This document shows, one piece after another, positions 53,153 through 62,048 of a stretch of 64,000 nt of DNA. Position 1 is the stretch's first letter, and every line of letters starts with the position of its first letter. The position numbers and the translations under genes were made by a program. Origin of the DNA: Devosia subaequoris (GTDB taxonomy: Bacteria; Pseudomonadota; Alphaproteobacteria; Rhizobiales; Devosiaceae); the NCBI RefSeq assembly GCF_014197055.1, contig NZ_JACIEW010000005.1:1-64000 (forward strand), read 5' to 3'. The notes beneath the pieces are model-generated. The model made no database searches and was not told the origin of the DNA. It was given only the letters and a program-made list of their open reading frames with translations.

Positions 53153-53502
53153 GCCTGTTTGTCCGCGACGGGTTCGACGCTGCGCTCTCACAATTGCCGG
53201 GTGTCACCTTCGTCGATCAATGGGATGCGCGCGTCGCCAAGGTCGGCGGCAAGGTGTTCTGCGTGCTGACCGACTATGAACCCCGCTGCGTTGTCTTCAA
53301 GTGCAGCGAAGAGAGCTTTGATATTCTGACCAATCTGAGTGGCGTCGCGCAGGCCCGTTACTTTGCCAAGCGCAAATGGGCCAGTGCGGAGGCTGGCTCG
53401 GAACTAAGCGAGGATGATCTGCTGGCCTATGTCACCCGTTCGCACGCCCTGGTCGCTGAAGGGCTGACCCGGAAGCTGCGCGCCGAATTGGGCATTCTCT
53501 GA
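53149..53502 (+). CDS. MmcQ/YjbR-like protein
   Basis: 117 residues with the small alpha/beta fold pattern of MmcQ/YjbR proteins (FDAALSQLPGVTFVDQWDARVAKVGGKVFCVL, then YVTRSHALVAEGLTRKLRAEL at the end). Some relatives bind DNA. Start is TTG 53149, overlapping the DUF1178 stop, so the two are coupled. Confidence 0.78.
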   Translation: MSLFVRDGFDAALSQLPGVTFVDQWDARVAKVGGKVFCVLTDYEPRCVVFKCSEESFDILTNLSGVAQARYFAKRKWASAEAGSELSEDDLLAYVTRSHALVAEGLTRKLRAELGIL

Positions 53503-53661
53503 CTTTTTCGGGGATTGGGTCGGCCCGATAGGGAGGGTGGAATCCCCGCTATCGAGCCTGACCAGGCCAGCAAGCCTTGGCAGGCCGCTGGTTGGCTAAG
53601 CGCGTGTTAGCACCGGGCGGCAGGCTTGTCATCAAAAAGTCATGCGGCCAGACAGCGAATT

Positions 53662-53692
53662 GCACCGCCCCGTCTTTTCCGAGGGGCGGTGC
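53662..53692. terminator. hairpin between MmcQ-like gene and ilvD
   Basis: Perfect 10-bp stem GCACCGCCCC/GGGGCGGTGC with an 11-base loop. No T run follows on either strand, so termination is likely but not certain. It lies 13 bases after the ilvD stop. Confidence 0.55.
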
Positions 53693-53704
53693 AATGAAAT
53701 TGCC

Positions 53705-55558
53705 TCAGTGCCAGAGCTTGTCGATGGCCTTGGTGTCGCGCACCGCGCCAGTGGCGGCGGAGGTGACAAAGGCCGCATACGCCTTGAGCGCGGTGGTGAT
53801 CTTGCGCTTGCGCGGCTGGGCGGGCTTCCAGCCGAGCTTATCCTGTTCGGCGCGGCGGGCCGCCAGATCGGCATCGGAGACCAGCACATTGACGGTGCGG
53901 TTGGGGATGTCGATCTCGATGATGTCGCCTTCGCGCACCAGACCTATGGCGCCGCCTTCAGCGGCTTCAGGCGAGGCGTGGCCGATGGAAAGGCCCGAGG
54001 TGCCGCCCGAGAAGCGTCCGTCGGTGAGCAGCGCGCAGGCTTTGCCCAGCCCCTTGGATTTCAGGTAGCTGGTGGGATAGAGCATTTCCTGCATGCCGGG
54101 GCCGCCCTTGGGGCCTTCATAGCGGATGACGACGACGTCTCCTTCCTTGATCTCATTGGACAGGATCGCCTTGACGGTCATGTCCTGGCTCTCGAAGACG
54201 CGGGCCGGGCCGGTGAACTTGAGGATCGATTCATCCACGCCCGCCGTTTTCACGATGCAGCCATCGAGCGCGATATTGCCCTTGAGCACGGCCAGGCCGC
54301 CATCCTTGGAGAAGGGATTGTCGGGCGAGCGAATGGCACCATTAGTGCGGTCGGTGTCCAGTTCCTTCCAGCGATTAGACTGGGAGAAGGCCTGGGTGGT
54401 GCGCACGCCGCCGGGGGCGGCCATATAGAACTGGCGCACGCTCTCGGAATTGGTGCGCGAGATATCCCATTTGTCGATGGCATCGCCCATGGTGGCCGCA
54501 TGGACAGTGGGTTCGGTGCGATTGATCAGACCGGCGCGATCGAGCTGGCCGAGAATGGCGAAGATGCCGCCGGCCCGGTGCACGTCTTCCATATGAACGT
54601 CGTTCTTGGCCGGGGCGACTTTAGACAGCACCGGGACGCGGCGAGACAGGGCGTCGATATCGTCCATGGTGAAGTCGATGCCGCCTTCATGGGCAGCGGC
54701 CAGGATATGCAGCACGGTGTTGGTCGAACCGCCCATGGCGATGTCGAGGCTCATGGCGTTTTCAAAGGCGGCCTTGGTGGCAATCTTGCGCGGCAGGACA
54801 TTTTCGTCTTCCTGCTCGTAATAGCGGCGGGCCAGATCAACGATCAAATGGCCGGCTTCCTGGAACAGGCGCTTGCGGTCCGAATGGGTGGCAAGGGTGG
54901 AGCCATTGCCCGGCAGCGACAGGCCCAGCGCTTCGGTCAGGCAGTTCATCGAATTGGCGGTAAACATGCCTGAACATGAGCCGCAAGTGGGGCAGGCGGC
55001 TTCCTCGACCGCCTGCACTTCCTCGTCGGTATAGTGATCGTCGGCGGCCATCACCATGGCGTCGACCAGGTCGAGTGCCTGGAGCTTGCCCTTGACCATG
55101 GCCTTGCCCGCTTCCATCGGGCCGCCGGACACGAAGACCACCGGGATGTTGAGCCGCATGGCGGCGTTCAACATGCCGGGGGTGATCTTGTCGCAATTGG
55201 AAATGCAGACCATGGCGTCGGCGCAGTGCGCATTGACCATATATTCCACCGAGTCCGCGATGATATCGCGGCTGGGCAGGGAATAGAGCATGCCGTCATG
55301 GCCCATGGCGATGCCGTCATCGACCGCGATAGTGTTGAATTCCTTGGCGACGCCGCCGGCCGCCTCGATTTCGCGGGCAACGAGCTGGCCTAAATCCTTC
55401 AGATGCACATGGCCGGGCACGAACTGGGTGAAGGAATTGACCACAGCAATGATAGGCTTGCCGAAATCGCCGTCCTTCATGCCGGTGGCGCGCCAGAGGC
55501 CGCGCGCGCCGGCCATGTTGCGGCCATGGGTGGTGGTGCGGGAACGATAGGCGGGCAT
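53705..55558 (-). CDS. ilvD: dihydroxy-acid dehydratase
   Basis: 617 residues. It catalyses the third step of branched-chain amino-acid synthesis, using an Fe-S cluster. The conserved cysteine motifs [13 protein letters not shown] and [16 protein letters not shown] and [19 protein letters not shown] are present; length equals E. coli IlvD. A 22-bp palindrome lies about 95-115 bases upstream. Confidence 0.97.
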   Translation of the reverse strand: MPAYRSRTTTHGRNMAGARGLWRATGMKDGDFGKPIIAVVNSFTQFVPGHVHLKDLGQLVAREIEAAGGVAKEFNTIAVDDGIAMGHDGMLYSLPSRDIIADSVEYMVNAHCADAMVCISNCDKITPGMLNAAMRLNIPVVFVSGGPMEAGKAMVKGKLQALDLVDAMVMAADDHYTDEEVQAVEEAACPTCGSCSGMFTANSMNCLTEALGLSLPGNGSTLATHSDRKRLFQEAGHLIVDLARRYYEQEDENVLPRKIATKAAFENAMSLDIAMGGSTNTVLHILAAAHEGGIDFTMDDIDALSRRVPVLSKVAPAKNDVHMEDVHRAGGIFAILGQLDRAGLINRTEPTVHAATMGDAIDKWDISRTNSESVRQFYMAAPGGVRTTQAFSQSNRWKELDTDRTNGAIRSPDNPFSKDGGLAVLKGNIALDGCIVKTAGVDESILKFTGPARVFESQDMTVKAILSNEIKEGDVVVIRYEGPKGGPGMQEMLYPTSYLKSKGLGKACALLTDGRFSGGTSGLSIGHASPEAAEGGAIGLVREGDIIEIDIPNRTVNVLVSDADLAARRAEQDKLGWKPAQPRKRKITTALKAYAAFVTSAATGAVRDTKAIDKLWH

Positions 55559-55912
55559 GGCGGAATTCCTCGGTCTGGACTACCGGTGGGGCCGGTTTGT
55601 TCTCTGATGTCCTGTTTAGACCCATTGGCATCGCGCTTCAAGAAATTTCCGTACCGTACCGTACGGTTCGGTAGATGTCGAAAGTCGAGAAGTCTGTCCG
55701 TTGTTCTCGTGTCACCGATCTTGTGCTGGAGTTGCGTGAAATCGCTGGCGGGGCGAATTATTAGAGCACATCGCCAACTCACACATGCCGTGCGCAGCAG
55801 CGGCATGACGGCTACAAATGCAGGCCCTATTCAGTAAGACGAACAGGCGGGGTGAAACCGCCCGCGCGGAGGTTTGTCCCAACCGTCCTTTGAGAAGCGA
55901 AGCCGCGAGGGG
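55559..55912. other. intergenic region between ilvD and the urocanase-like gene
   Basis: About 350 bases holding the ilvD promoter region (minus strand) and the 3' end of the large minus-strand operon. It contains the palindrome at 55652-55673 and a 29-codon frame (55675-55764) that I do not accept as a gene. A weak GC hairpin near 55850 may end the operon. Confidence 0.5.
55652..55673. promoter_or_regulatory. 22-bp palindrome upstream of ilvD (operator-like)
   Basis: The half-sites TACCGTACCGT and ACGGTTCGGTA are inverted copies with one mismatch, centred on ACCGTACGGT. Size and symmetry are typical of TetR-type operators. No regulator gene lies next to it in this window. Confidence 0.65.
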
Positions 55913-57574
55913 TCAGGCCAAGTTGATATACCCAATTCCCTTCCGGGCAATTTCGTCCCGGCTTTCCTCGTAGCCGGCATCGGCATAGCGCATGACGCCG
56001 AGTGCTGTGTCATTGGTCAGTGCGTAGGACAGCCGTTCGGCACCCGCGTCCGTGCCGTCAGCCACAACGGTGACGCCGGCCGAGGTCATGTAGCCGGCAT
56101 AGCCGCCGCCGCCTGAATGGACCACGACCAGATCGGCCATCGAAGAGCAGAGCAGCATGGCATCGAGAATTGGCCAGTCGGCGATGGCGTCCGAGCCGTC
56201 CTGCATGCGTTCGGTCATGATGTTGGGATGCGCCATGGCCCCGGCGTCGAGATGATCGCGGCTGAAGGTGACCGGACCGGCAAGTTCGCCTTTTCGCACC
56301 ATATCGTTGACCGCCAGCGCCAGTTCGGTGCGCTCGCCATGGCCGAGCCAGGCAATGCGCGATGGCAGGCCCTCGAAGGGAACGTGGCGGCGGGCCAATT
56401 GAATCCAGTTGGTGACAATGCGGTTGTCCGGAAACATTTGCAGCAGGCGGTCATCGATCTTGCGGATGTCTTCGGGATCACCCGATTGCGCCATCCAACG
56501 AAAAGGGCCGATGGCACGAGCAAAGAGCGGGCGCAGATAAGCCTCGGTGAAAATGCGGATATCGAAGGCGTTCTCGACGCCGCCATCCTTGGCGTGGGTT
56601 CGGATCAGATTGCCGTTATCAAACACCTCGGCGCCGCGCGCCTGGAAAGCGAGCATGGCGGTAACGTGGTCGACAATGGAGGCTCGGCTGGCGGCCATCA
56701 GTGCGGCAGGATTGGACTTGCGCAACTCGCGCACCTGTTCGAGCGAATAGTCCTTTGGCACATAGCCATAAACCAGGTCATGGGCCGAGGTCTGGTCGGT
56801 GACAATGTCGGGCGTGATGCCGCGTCGCGCAATCTCGGGATAAATGTGGGCGGCATTGCCGACCAGGCCGATGGAGGTCGCGCGTTTGTCGCGGACCGCA
56901 TCTGCGATCATGTCGAGCGCCGCGTCGAGATCGGGTGCGATCTCCTCAAGGTAGCCGATCTCCTTGCGTTTTGACGCGCGCTCAGGGTCGATATCGACGC
57001 AAAGGATCGCCGCGCCGGCCATGCGACCGGCCAGCGGCTGCGCACCGCCCATGCCGCCCAGGCCCGCCGTCAGGATAAAGCGTCCCGCCAGATCGCCGTT
57101 GAAACGGTTTTCGGCAATGCGCATGAAGATTTCATAGGTGCCCTGGATGACACCCTGACTGCCAATATATTGCCAGGCGCCAGCGGTCAGCCCACCCCAG
57201 CAGATCAGGCCCTTGCGCTCCAATTCGTAGAACACCTCGGCCTTGGCCCACTGCCCGACGATGTTGCAATTGGCCATGATCACCAGTGGCGCCTTGGCGT
57301 GGGTTTTGACCAGGCCAATCGGCTTGCCGGACTGGATGATCAGCGTTTGGTCCTCGTCCATGGTCTTGAGCGCATGAACAATCGCGTCGTGGCTGGCCCA
57401 GTTTCGCGCCGCCTTGCCGAGCGCCGCATAGACAACGAGATTGTCCGGGTCTTCACCGACGCTGAGCACATTTTCCAGCAGCCGCAGCAGGGCTTCCTGG
57501 CGCCGGCCGCGGGCGCGGATTTCATTGCCGCCGGGAATGGGAAAGCGTGGGTGACGGGGATTGTGGGTCGGCAT
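55913..57574 (-). CDS. urocanase paralogue, probable thiourocanate hydratase
   Basis: 553 residues with full-length urocanase architecture: NAD-binding GLGGMGGAQPLAG, TDQTSAHDLVYGYVP, and DGTDAGAERLSYALTNDTALGVMRYADAGYE. Two active-site features differ from histidine-degrading HutU as I know it. The invariant Cys of the R-I-C-W motif is Ala408 (SRIAWLGHGER), and the usual HHGGGVGMG loop reads HSGGGGYAGYM. No other hut genes are near. It is last in an operon with hydantoin- and carbamoyl-cleaving enzymes, so hydration of thiourocanate (from ergothioneine) is the best-supported role. GGAGG lies six bases before ATG 57574. Confidence 0.82.
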   Translation of the reverse strand: MPTHNPRHPRFPIPGGNEIRARGRRQEALLRLLENVLSVGEDPDNLVVYAALGKAARNWASHDAIVHALKTMDEDQTLIIQSGKPIGLVKTHAKAPLVIMANCNIVGQWAKAEVFYELERKGLICWGGLTAGAWQYIGSQGVIQGTYEIFMRIAENRFNGDLAGRFILTAGLGGMGGAQPLAGRMAGAAILCVDIDPERASKRKEIGYLEEIAPDLDAALDMIADAVRDKRATSIGLVGNAAHIYPEIARRGITPDIVTDQTSAHDLVYGYVPKDYSLEQVRELRKSNPAALMAASRASIVDHVTAMLAFQARGAEVFDNGNLIRTHAKDGGVENAFDIRIFTEAYLRPLFARAIGPFRWMAQSGDPEDIRKIDDRLLQMFPDNRIVTNWIQLARRHVPFEGLPSRIAWLGHGERTELALAVNDMVRKGELAGPVTFSRDHLDAGAMAHPNIMTERMQDGSDAIADWPILDAMLLCSSMADLVVVHSGGGGYAGYMTSAGVTVVADGTDAGAERLSYALTNDTALGVMRYADAGYEESRDEIARKGIGYINLA

Positions 57575-57577
57575 CTC

Positions 57578-58666
57578 TCAGTCCTCCTTGGCCAAGGCAT
57601 AGCGGGCCAGCTCAATCCCCATGGTCCTTTCGACATGCGGATAGACCGAGGGATCGAGCACGCTCGAAGACAGTGGAATGATGGATTTGGGGACATGCAG
57701 CACAAAGATCTGCATGCCCTCCTCAAGCTGGCCGACGCTAAGGGGTTCGCCATCCCTCGAAAGTGTGGTGATGACATCGGGGAAGGTCGCCTGACGGGCG
57801 CCGTCGCGGTCTTCGACGGCCATGTATTCGTTCATGACGTGCAGCACAGCGCCATTTTCTAGCGTGACCGTCCCGACGTCGAAGGCCTCGCTGGTATAGG
57901 TCACTGCCTTTTTGGCGATTTTGCCGTCAACCAGGATCGCCCCGCCCGTGGTCTTGACGATGGCATCGATAATGGCGCTGCCGCCCTTGCCTTCGGCCGC
58001 GATGATCGCCTCGCCGAGCTTCAGCGCCAGCGAAATGCCACCCAGGGCTGCATGGTCGCGGACATAGCTGGCGCGCACCGGGTTGCGGCAGGAGGCAATA
58101 AACCCCCCGGACATGTCCGAGGCGGTGCGCAGGATCGGGGATACCTTGGCGGTGGAGCCGCGGGTGACCAGCTCGATATAGCGGTTTTCCTCGCGATTGC
58201 CGCCCACGGCGGTCTGGATCATCGGTTCGGGCGAGCCGGCCAAGCCGATCGAGCCCATGTCACCTGTGGGATGCGCGCGGATGTCGCCCACGGCGTCAAC
58301 CACCTTCAGCCCAAGCGCGGCCGATGGCAGCCAGCCATTGAGCGTCGAGGACTTGCCATTCTGACCAACCATCAAGCCTGCCAGCTTCTCGCCCAGCGCG
58401 TCCTGGAGCAATTGCACCGCCTTGATGTAATCAACGCCACGCATTTCCCAGGCCGTGGTTGAGGCCGGGGCGCCGATGGCGGCTGCCGTCGCGATCCAGT
58501 CACGATCGGCCAGTTCCTCTACCGAGACCAGTTCGGGCTTGCCGATCGAGACCGCCGCATAGCCCAGCATGCGCCCGTGATCGGCCCAGCCGCCGCCGCC
58601 CGCTGCATAGACCGAACCGCCCTTGACGGCCGCTTCCACGTCTTTTTCGGAAAGGATGCGTCCCAT
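57578..58666 (-). CDS. DUF917 family protein, possible desulfhydrase of the pathway
   Basis: 362 residues, the full length of DUF917 proteins, with the Gly-rich VYAAGGGGWADHGR N-terminus and GDMGSIGLAGSPEPMIQ. DUF917 genes often accompany hydantoinase systems, but the reaction is not well defined. In this operon the step not otherwise covered is conversion of the thio-oxo-imidazolidine propionate to hydantoin-5-propionate, so I propose it here by elimination. The start overlaps the upstream stop by one base (TAATG). Confidence 0.8.
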   Translation of the reverse strand: MGRILSEKDVEAAVKGGSVYAAGGGGWADHGRMLGYAAVSIGKPELVSVEELADRDWIATAAAIGAPASTTAWEMRGVDYIKAVQLLQDALGEKLAGLMVGQNGKSSTLNGWLPSAALGLKVVDAVGDIRAHPTGDMGSIGLAGSPEPMIQTAVGGNREENRYIELVTRGSTAKVSPILRTASDMSGGFIASCRNPVRASYVRDHAALGGISLALKLGEAIIAAEGKGGSAIIDAIVKTTGGAILVDGKIAKKAVTYTSEAFDVGTVTLENGAVLHVMNEYMAVEDRDGARQATFPDVITTLSRDGEPLSVGQLEEGMQIFVLHVPKSIIPLSSSVLDPSVYPHVERTMGIELARYALAKED

Positions 58667-59919
58667 TATGCTGTCTCCTGGAGGTCTTTATCGAGCCGCC
58701 GCACCGCGTCGAGCAGCACGGCCGCGCCAAGCGCAATGTCCTCTGCATTTGCGGATTCTTCGGGGGTATGGCTTCGGCCCTCGACACAAGGCACGAAGAT
58801 CATGGCGGCCTTGGTGATGCGCGCCATCCATGCCGTGTCATGTCCGGCTCCGGAGGCCATGCGGCGATGACGGGCGCCGGTGGCGTCGCAAGCAACGTCC
58901 AGCGAGGCGAGGACACCGGCGTCGCAGGGCGTCGGCATATTGTCCGAAAGGACGCGCGGCTCCGGCACGGTGACGCCGGTTTGGGCAGCGATGCCGGCCA
59001 CCCCGTCATGCAATTGGGCGAGGAAATGCTCCATGTCGGTGCGGCGTTCGGCCCGGGCATCGATCAGCATGGTAACCCGCGCTGGCACCACATTGGCGGC
59101 ATTGGGTTCCATGCGGAACTCGCCGACCGTGGCCGCGAAGTGGAATTCGCCCGCCGCCAGATCGGTCGCGAAACGCTCGACAGCCAGGGCGATCCAGGCG
59201 GCGGTTGAAAGCGCATCCTTGCGACTGCCCATGGGGGTGGTTCCGGCATGGTCGGCTCGGCCCTCGACCACAATCTCGATGCGGGTGATGCCCGCAATGG
59301 CGGTCACCACACCAATATCGAGATTTTCGCTTTCGAGCACCGGCCCCTGTTCGATATGGAGTTCAAGGAAGGCGGCAATGTCGTTGCGCGTTATCTGGGC
59401 CGCCGTGTTGCCGCCAATTTCGGCTATGGCATTGGCAAGGGTGACGCCCTCGCTCTGTCGGTCGAGCCAGGCTTCGGGGCGGGTTCCGGTGATGCCGCGG
59501 CTGCCGACACAGGAGACGCCGAAAATCGAGACTTCTTCGGCAAGGAAGTCGATGATTTCCAGATCATGGTCGAGTTCCATGCCGTTGTCCGCAAGGGCGC
59601 GGGCCACTTCGAGGGCGGCCGATACTCCGGCGATGCCGTCATAGCGGCCGCCCTCGGGCACGGTGTCGGAATGAGAGCCGAGCATGATCGTTCCGAGGCC
59701 CGGTTTCCGGCCCTTTCGCGAGCCGATGAGGTTTCCGGCAGCGTCGATGTGCGTGGTGAGGCCGGCGGCCTCAAAGCGTTGCGCCACCCATTCGCGGCCC
59801 TTGAGGAACATGGGCGTGAATGCGCGGCGGGTATAGGGACGGTCGGGCTCGGTGATATCGGCCAGAGCCGAGATGTCTTCATCGATCCGCGCGGCGCTGG
59901 TGGGCAGGTTGCGGGTCAT
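58666..59919 (-). CDS. M20-family N-carbamoyl-amino-acid hydrolase
   Basis: 417 residues of the hydantoinase/carbamoylase (allantoate amidohydrolase) type. The metal site is seen in LGSHSDTVPEGGRYDGIAGV and IDFLAEEVSIFGVSCVGS. The dimerisation lid region has RIEIVVEGRADHAGTTPMGSRKDAL. Expected reaction is N-carbamoyl-L-amino acid to amino acid, CO2 and ammonia, plausibly N-carbamoylglutamate to glutamate. It overlaps the hydantoinase-like gene by four bases (ATGA). Confidence 0.92.
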   Translation of the reverse strand: MTRNLPTSAARIDEDISALADITEPDRPYTRRAFTPMFLKGREWVAQRFEAAGLTTHIDAAGNLIGSRKGRKPGLGTIMLGSHSDTVPEGGRYDGIAGVSAALEVARALADNGMELDHDLEIIDFLAEEVSIFGVSCVGSRGITGTRPEAWLDRQSEGVTLANAIAEIGGNTAAQITRNDIAAFLELHIEQGPVLESENLDIGVVTAIAGITRIEIVVEGRADHAGTTPMGSRKDALSTAAWIALAVERFATDLAAGEFHFAATVGEFRMEPNAANVVPARVTMLIDARAERRTDMEHFLAQLHDGVAGIAAQTGVTVPEPRVLSDNMPTPCDAGVLASLDVACDATGARHRRMASGAGHDTAWMARITKAAMIFVPCVEGRSHTPEESANAEDIALGAAVLLDAVRRLDKDLQETA

Positions 59920-61277
59920 GCGCTCGCCTCGGGACGCACAAAGCGACCTGTGCCTGGCTCAGATAGAACTTCCTTACCATCAAAGACTTGTTGGCCACGC
60001 AGCCATGTTCCGGCGACAGACCAGGGCAGTTCGATGCCGTTATAGGGGCTCCAGCCGACGACGTTATGGCCGCTGCGGGCCGCGTCATAGACCTGCGGGC
60101 GATTGACGAGAACGGTGATGTCGGCGTCCTTGCCGGGCTTCAGCGCGCCCTTGATGTGGTCGAGGCGGAAGTGGCGGGCGGGGTTTTCGGCCATCAGTTT
60201 GGCGGCCCAGGTCAAGGGCACGCCATGGTCCAGAGCCCCCTTGATGAACAGCGGCACCATCACTTCGAGGCCGGGGACGCCCGAAGCATTGGCGAGCATG
60301 TCAGGATTGGTCTTGCGATCCTCGGACCAGCTCACGTGATCGGTCGAAATCAGGGTGACATTGCCGGCTGCTACATGCTGCCAGAGGTTTTCGACTTCGA
60401 CGCGCGGGCGGATCGGCGGGTTGATCTTGGCCTTGCCGCCGAGGCGGGCGACGTCATTTTCCTCGTCCAGCGTCAGATAGTGAATGCAGCACTCGATGGT
60501 GGCGGCATAACCCTGGTCGCGATAGGTGCGGGCGATCTCGTAGCCGCGCCCCAGCGAGCAATGCACGACATGGGCGGGACAGCCAGTTTGGGCGCCCGTT
60601 TCGTAAATCTGCAGCGATGCCAGGAGTTCGGTGAGCGGCGGACGGCTGAGGGCATGGGCGCGATAGTCGGTGATCCCTGCGGCCTTGACCTTGGCCATGG
60701 CGGCGCGGACCATTTCATCGTCCTCGTTGTGAACACCTGCTGTGAGGCCGGTCCTGGCGACGGCAGCAAAACACTCTTCAAGCAAAGCAGGGGGGATGCG
60801 CGGAAAGCGGATTGGGTCGGTGCCGAAGGTGGAGAATTTGAAGGCGGCAACGCCGGCTGCGGCCTGTTCGGCGATGCGCGTGGCACCCTCTTCGGGATTG
60901 ATGGTGCCGTAGAGAGCGAAATCGACAAGGGCCTGCGGGCCGGCATGCTCGACCTTGATACGGACCGCATCGGCCGAGCAGACCAGATTGCCCTCGTCAT
61001 AAGGCATGTCCACGATGGTTGTGACGCCGCCGGCCGCCGCCGAGCGGGTGGACCAGATGAAATCTTCCTGATTTTTCTGGCTGAGCGAATGGGTCTGGGC
61101 GTCGATGGCGCCGGGCAGGATCATGGCAGTGCCGAGATCGTGGCGGTCCAAAGCTTCGGGGCCAGCGCCCTCGCCGACCAAAGCGATCTTGCCATCGCGC
61201 ACGGCAACATGGCCGCGCTCGATGACGCGGTCCGGAAGGACGATGGTGCCGGTGAGGCTGAGGTCGAAGTCGGACAT
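59916..61277 (-). CDS. cyclic amidohydrolase (dihydropyrimidinase/hydantoinase-like)
   Basis: 453 residues of the amidohydrolase superfamily. ATLPG-like entry motif is PGAIDAQTHSL; the carboxylated-lysine strand is AAFKFST; the later metal histidines are in GVHNED and HVVHCSLG; the terminal Asp is in STDHVSW. The first metal histidine of the usual D-x-H-x-H is replaced by Gln (DAQTH), unusual for a hydantoinase. It would open the hydantoin-type ring before decarbamoylation. ATG 61277 has GGAAAG eight bases upstream. Confidence 0.88.
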   Translation of the reverse strand: MSDFDLSLTGTIVLPDRVIERGHVAVRDGKIALVGEGAGPEALDRHDLGTAMILPGAIDAQTHSLSQKNQEDFIWSTRSAAAGGVTTIVDMPYDEGNLVCSADAVRIKVEHAGPQALVDFALYGTINPEEGATRIAEQAAAGVAAFKFSTFGTDPIRFPRIPPALLEECFAAVARTGLTAGVHNEDDEMVRAAMAKVKAAGITDYRAHALSRPPLTELLASLQIYETGAQTGCPAHVVHCSLGRGYEIARTYRDQGYAATIECCIHYLTLDEENDVARLGGKAKINPPIRPRVEVENLWQHVAAGNVTLISTDHVSWSEDRKTNPDMLANASGVPGLEVMVPLFIKGALDHGVPLTWAAKLMAENPARHFRLDHIKGALKPGKDADITVLVNRPQVYDAARSGHNVVGWSPYNGIELPWSVAGTWLRGQQVFDGKEVLSEPGTGRFVRPEASA

Positions 61278-61295
61278 GGTCAAGTCTTTCCGTTC

Positions 61296-62048
61296 TCAGG
61301 CGTTGGCGCGCGCGCCCTGGCCGGTGCGGCGGGTCAGTGCCCGTTCGATGGCCGAGAGGCCGTCGTAAATCAGCACAGCGAGTGCGCCCACAATAAGCCC
61401 GCCTTGCAGCACGAAGGCGGTGTTGCTGGACAGAAGCCCGGCGATGATGACTTCACCGAGCGTGCGCGCCGCAACGGTGGAGCCGATGGTGGCGGTGGCC
61501 AGGGAAATTACCGTTGAGAGGCGCACTCCGGCGAGGATGATCGGCAGGGCCAAGGGTAGCTCAACGCGGACAAGACGTTGCCTGCCGGTCATGCCCATGC
61601 CGCGTGCCGCTTCGGTCACCGTGGGCGGAAGCCCGGTGAGGCCGGTCAGGGTGTTTTCAAAGATTGGCAGGAGGCCATAGAGAAACAGGGCCACCAGCGT
61701 CGGTGCCGTGCCAAAGCCGAGCATGGGCACGGCAAGGGCCAGCACCGCAACAGGCGGAAAGGTCTGGCCGACATTGGCAAGGCTCCGCGACAGCGGCAGG
61801 AATTCGGCGCCAAAGGGACGCGTCACCAGGATAGCGAGGCCGACCGCGACGGTGGTGGCCAGAGCTGTGGCAACCGCCACGATCAACAGGTGGTTGAGTG
61901 TAAGGTCGAGCAGGCTGCCCTGGTTGTAGATGATCGGCTGATTGTTCTTGGTCAGGGGTTCGAAGAGAAAGGCGAAGCTTTCCGGGCTGACCAGAAATGC
62001 CACCAGCAGGGCCAGGACGAGGAGGCGGATGACAAGGCCAATGCTCAT
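61296..62048 (-). CDS. quaternary-amine ABC transporter permease (YehW/OpuCB-like)
   Basis: 250 residues with about six membrane helices and the permease coupling motif EAARGMGMTGRQRLVRVELPLALP, which is diagnostic of the glycine-betaine/carnitine/choline (OpuC, Yeh/Osm) branch. It overlaps the ATPase stop by four bases (ATGA). Gene size and order match E. coli YehW. Confidence 0.92.
   Translation of the reverse strand: MSIGLVIRLLVLALLVAFLVSPESFAFLFEPLTKNNQPIIYNQGSLLDLTLNHLLIVAVATALATTVAVGLAILVTRPFGAEFLPLSRSLANVGQTFPPVAVLALAVPMLGFGTAPTLVALFLYGLLPIFENTLTGLTGLPPTVTEAARGMGMTGRQRLVRVELPLALPIILAGVRLSTVISLATATIGSTVAARTLGEVIIAGLLSSNTAFVLQGGLIVGALAVLIYDGLSAIERALTRRTGQGARANA

Noticed and set aside
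55675-55764. 29-codon frame directly after the operator-like palindrome
   Set aside because: Too short, without a ribosome site or recognisable fold; it could be a remnant but nothing supports that.
59988-61517. 509-codon open frame on the plus strand
   Set aside because: Antisense to the hydantoinase-like gene and permease; composition typical of antisense frames in GC-rich DNA.
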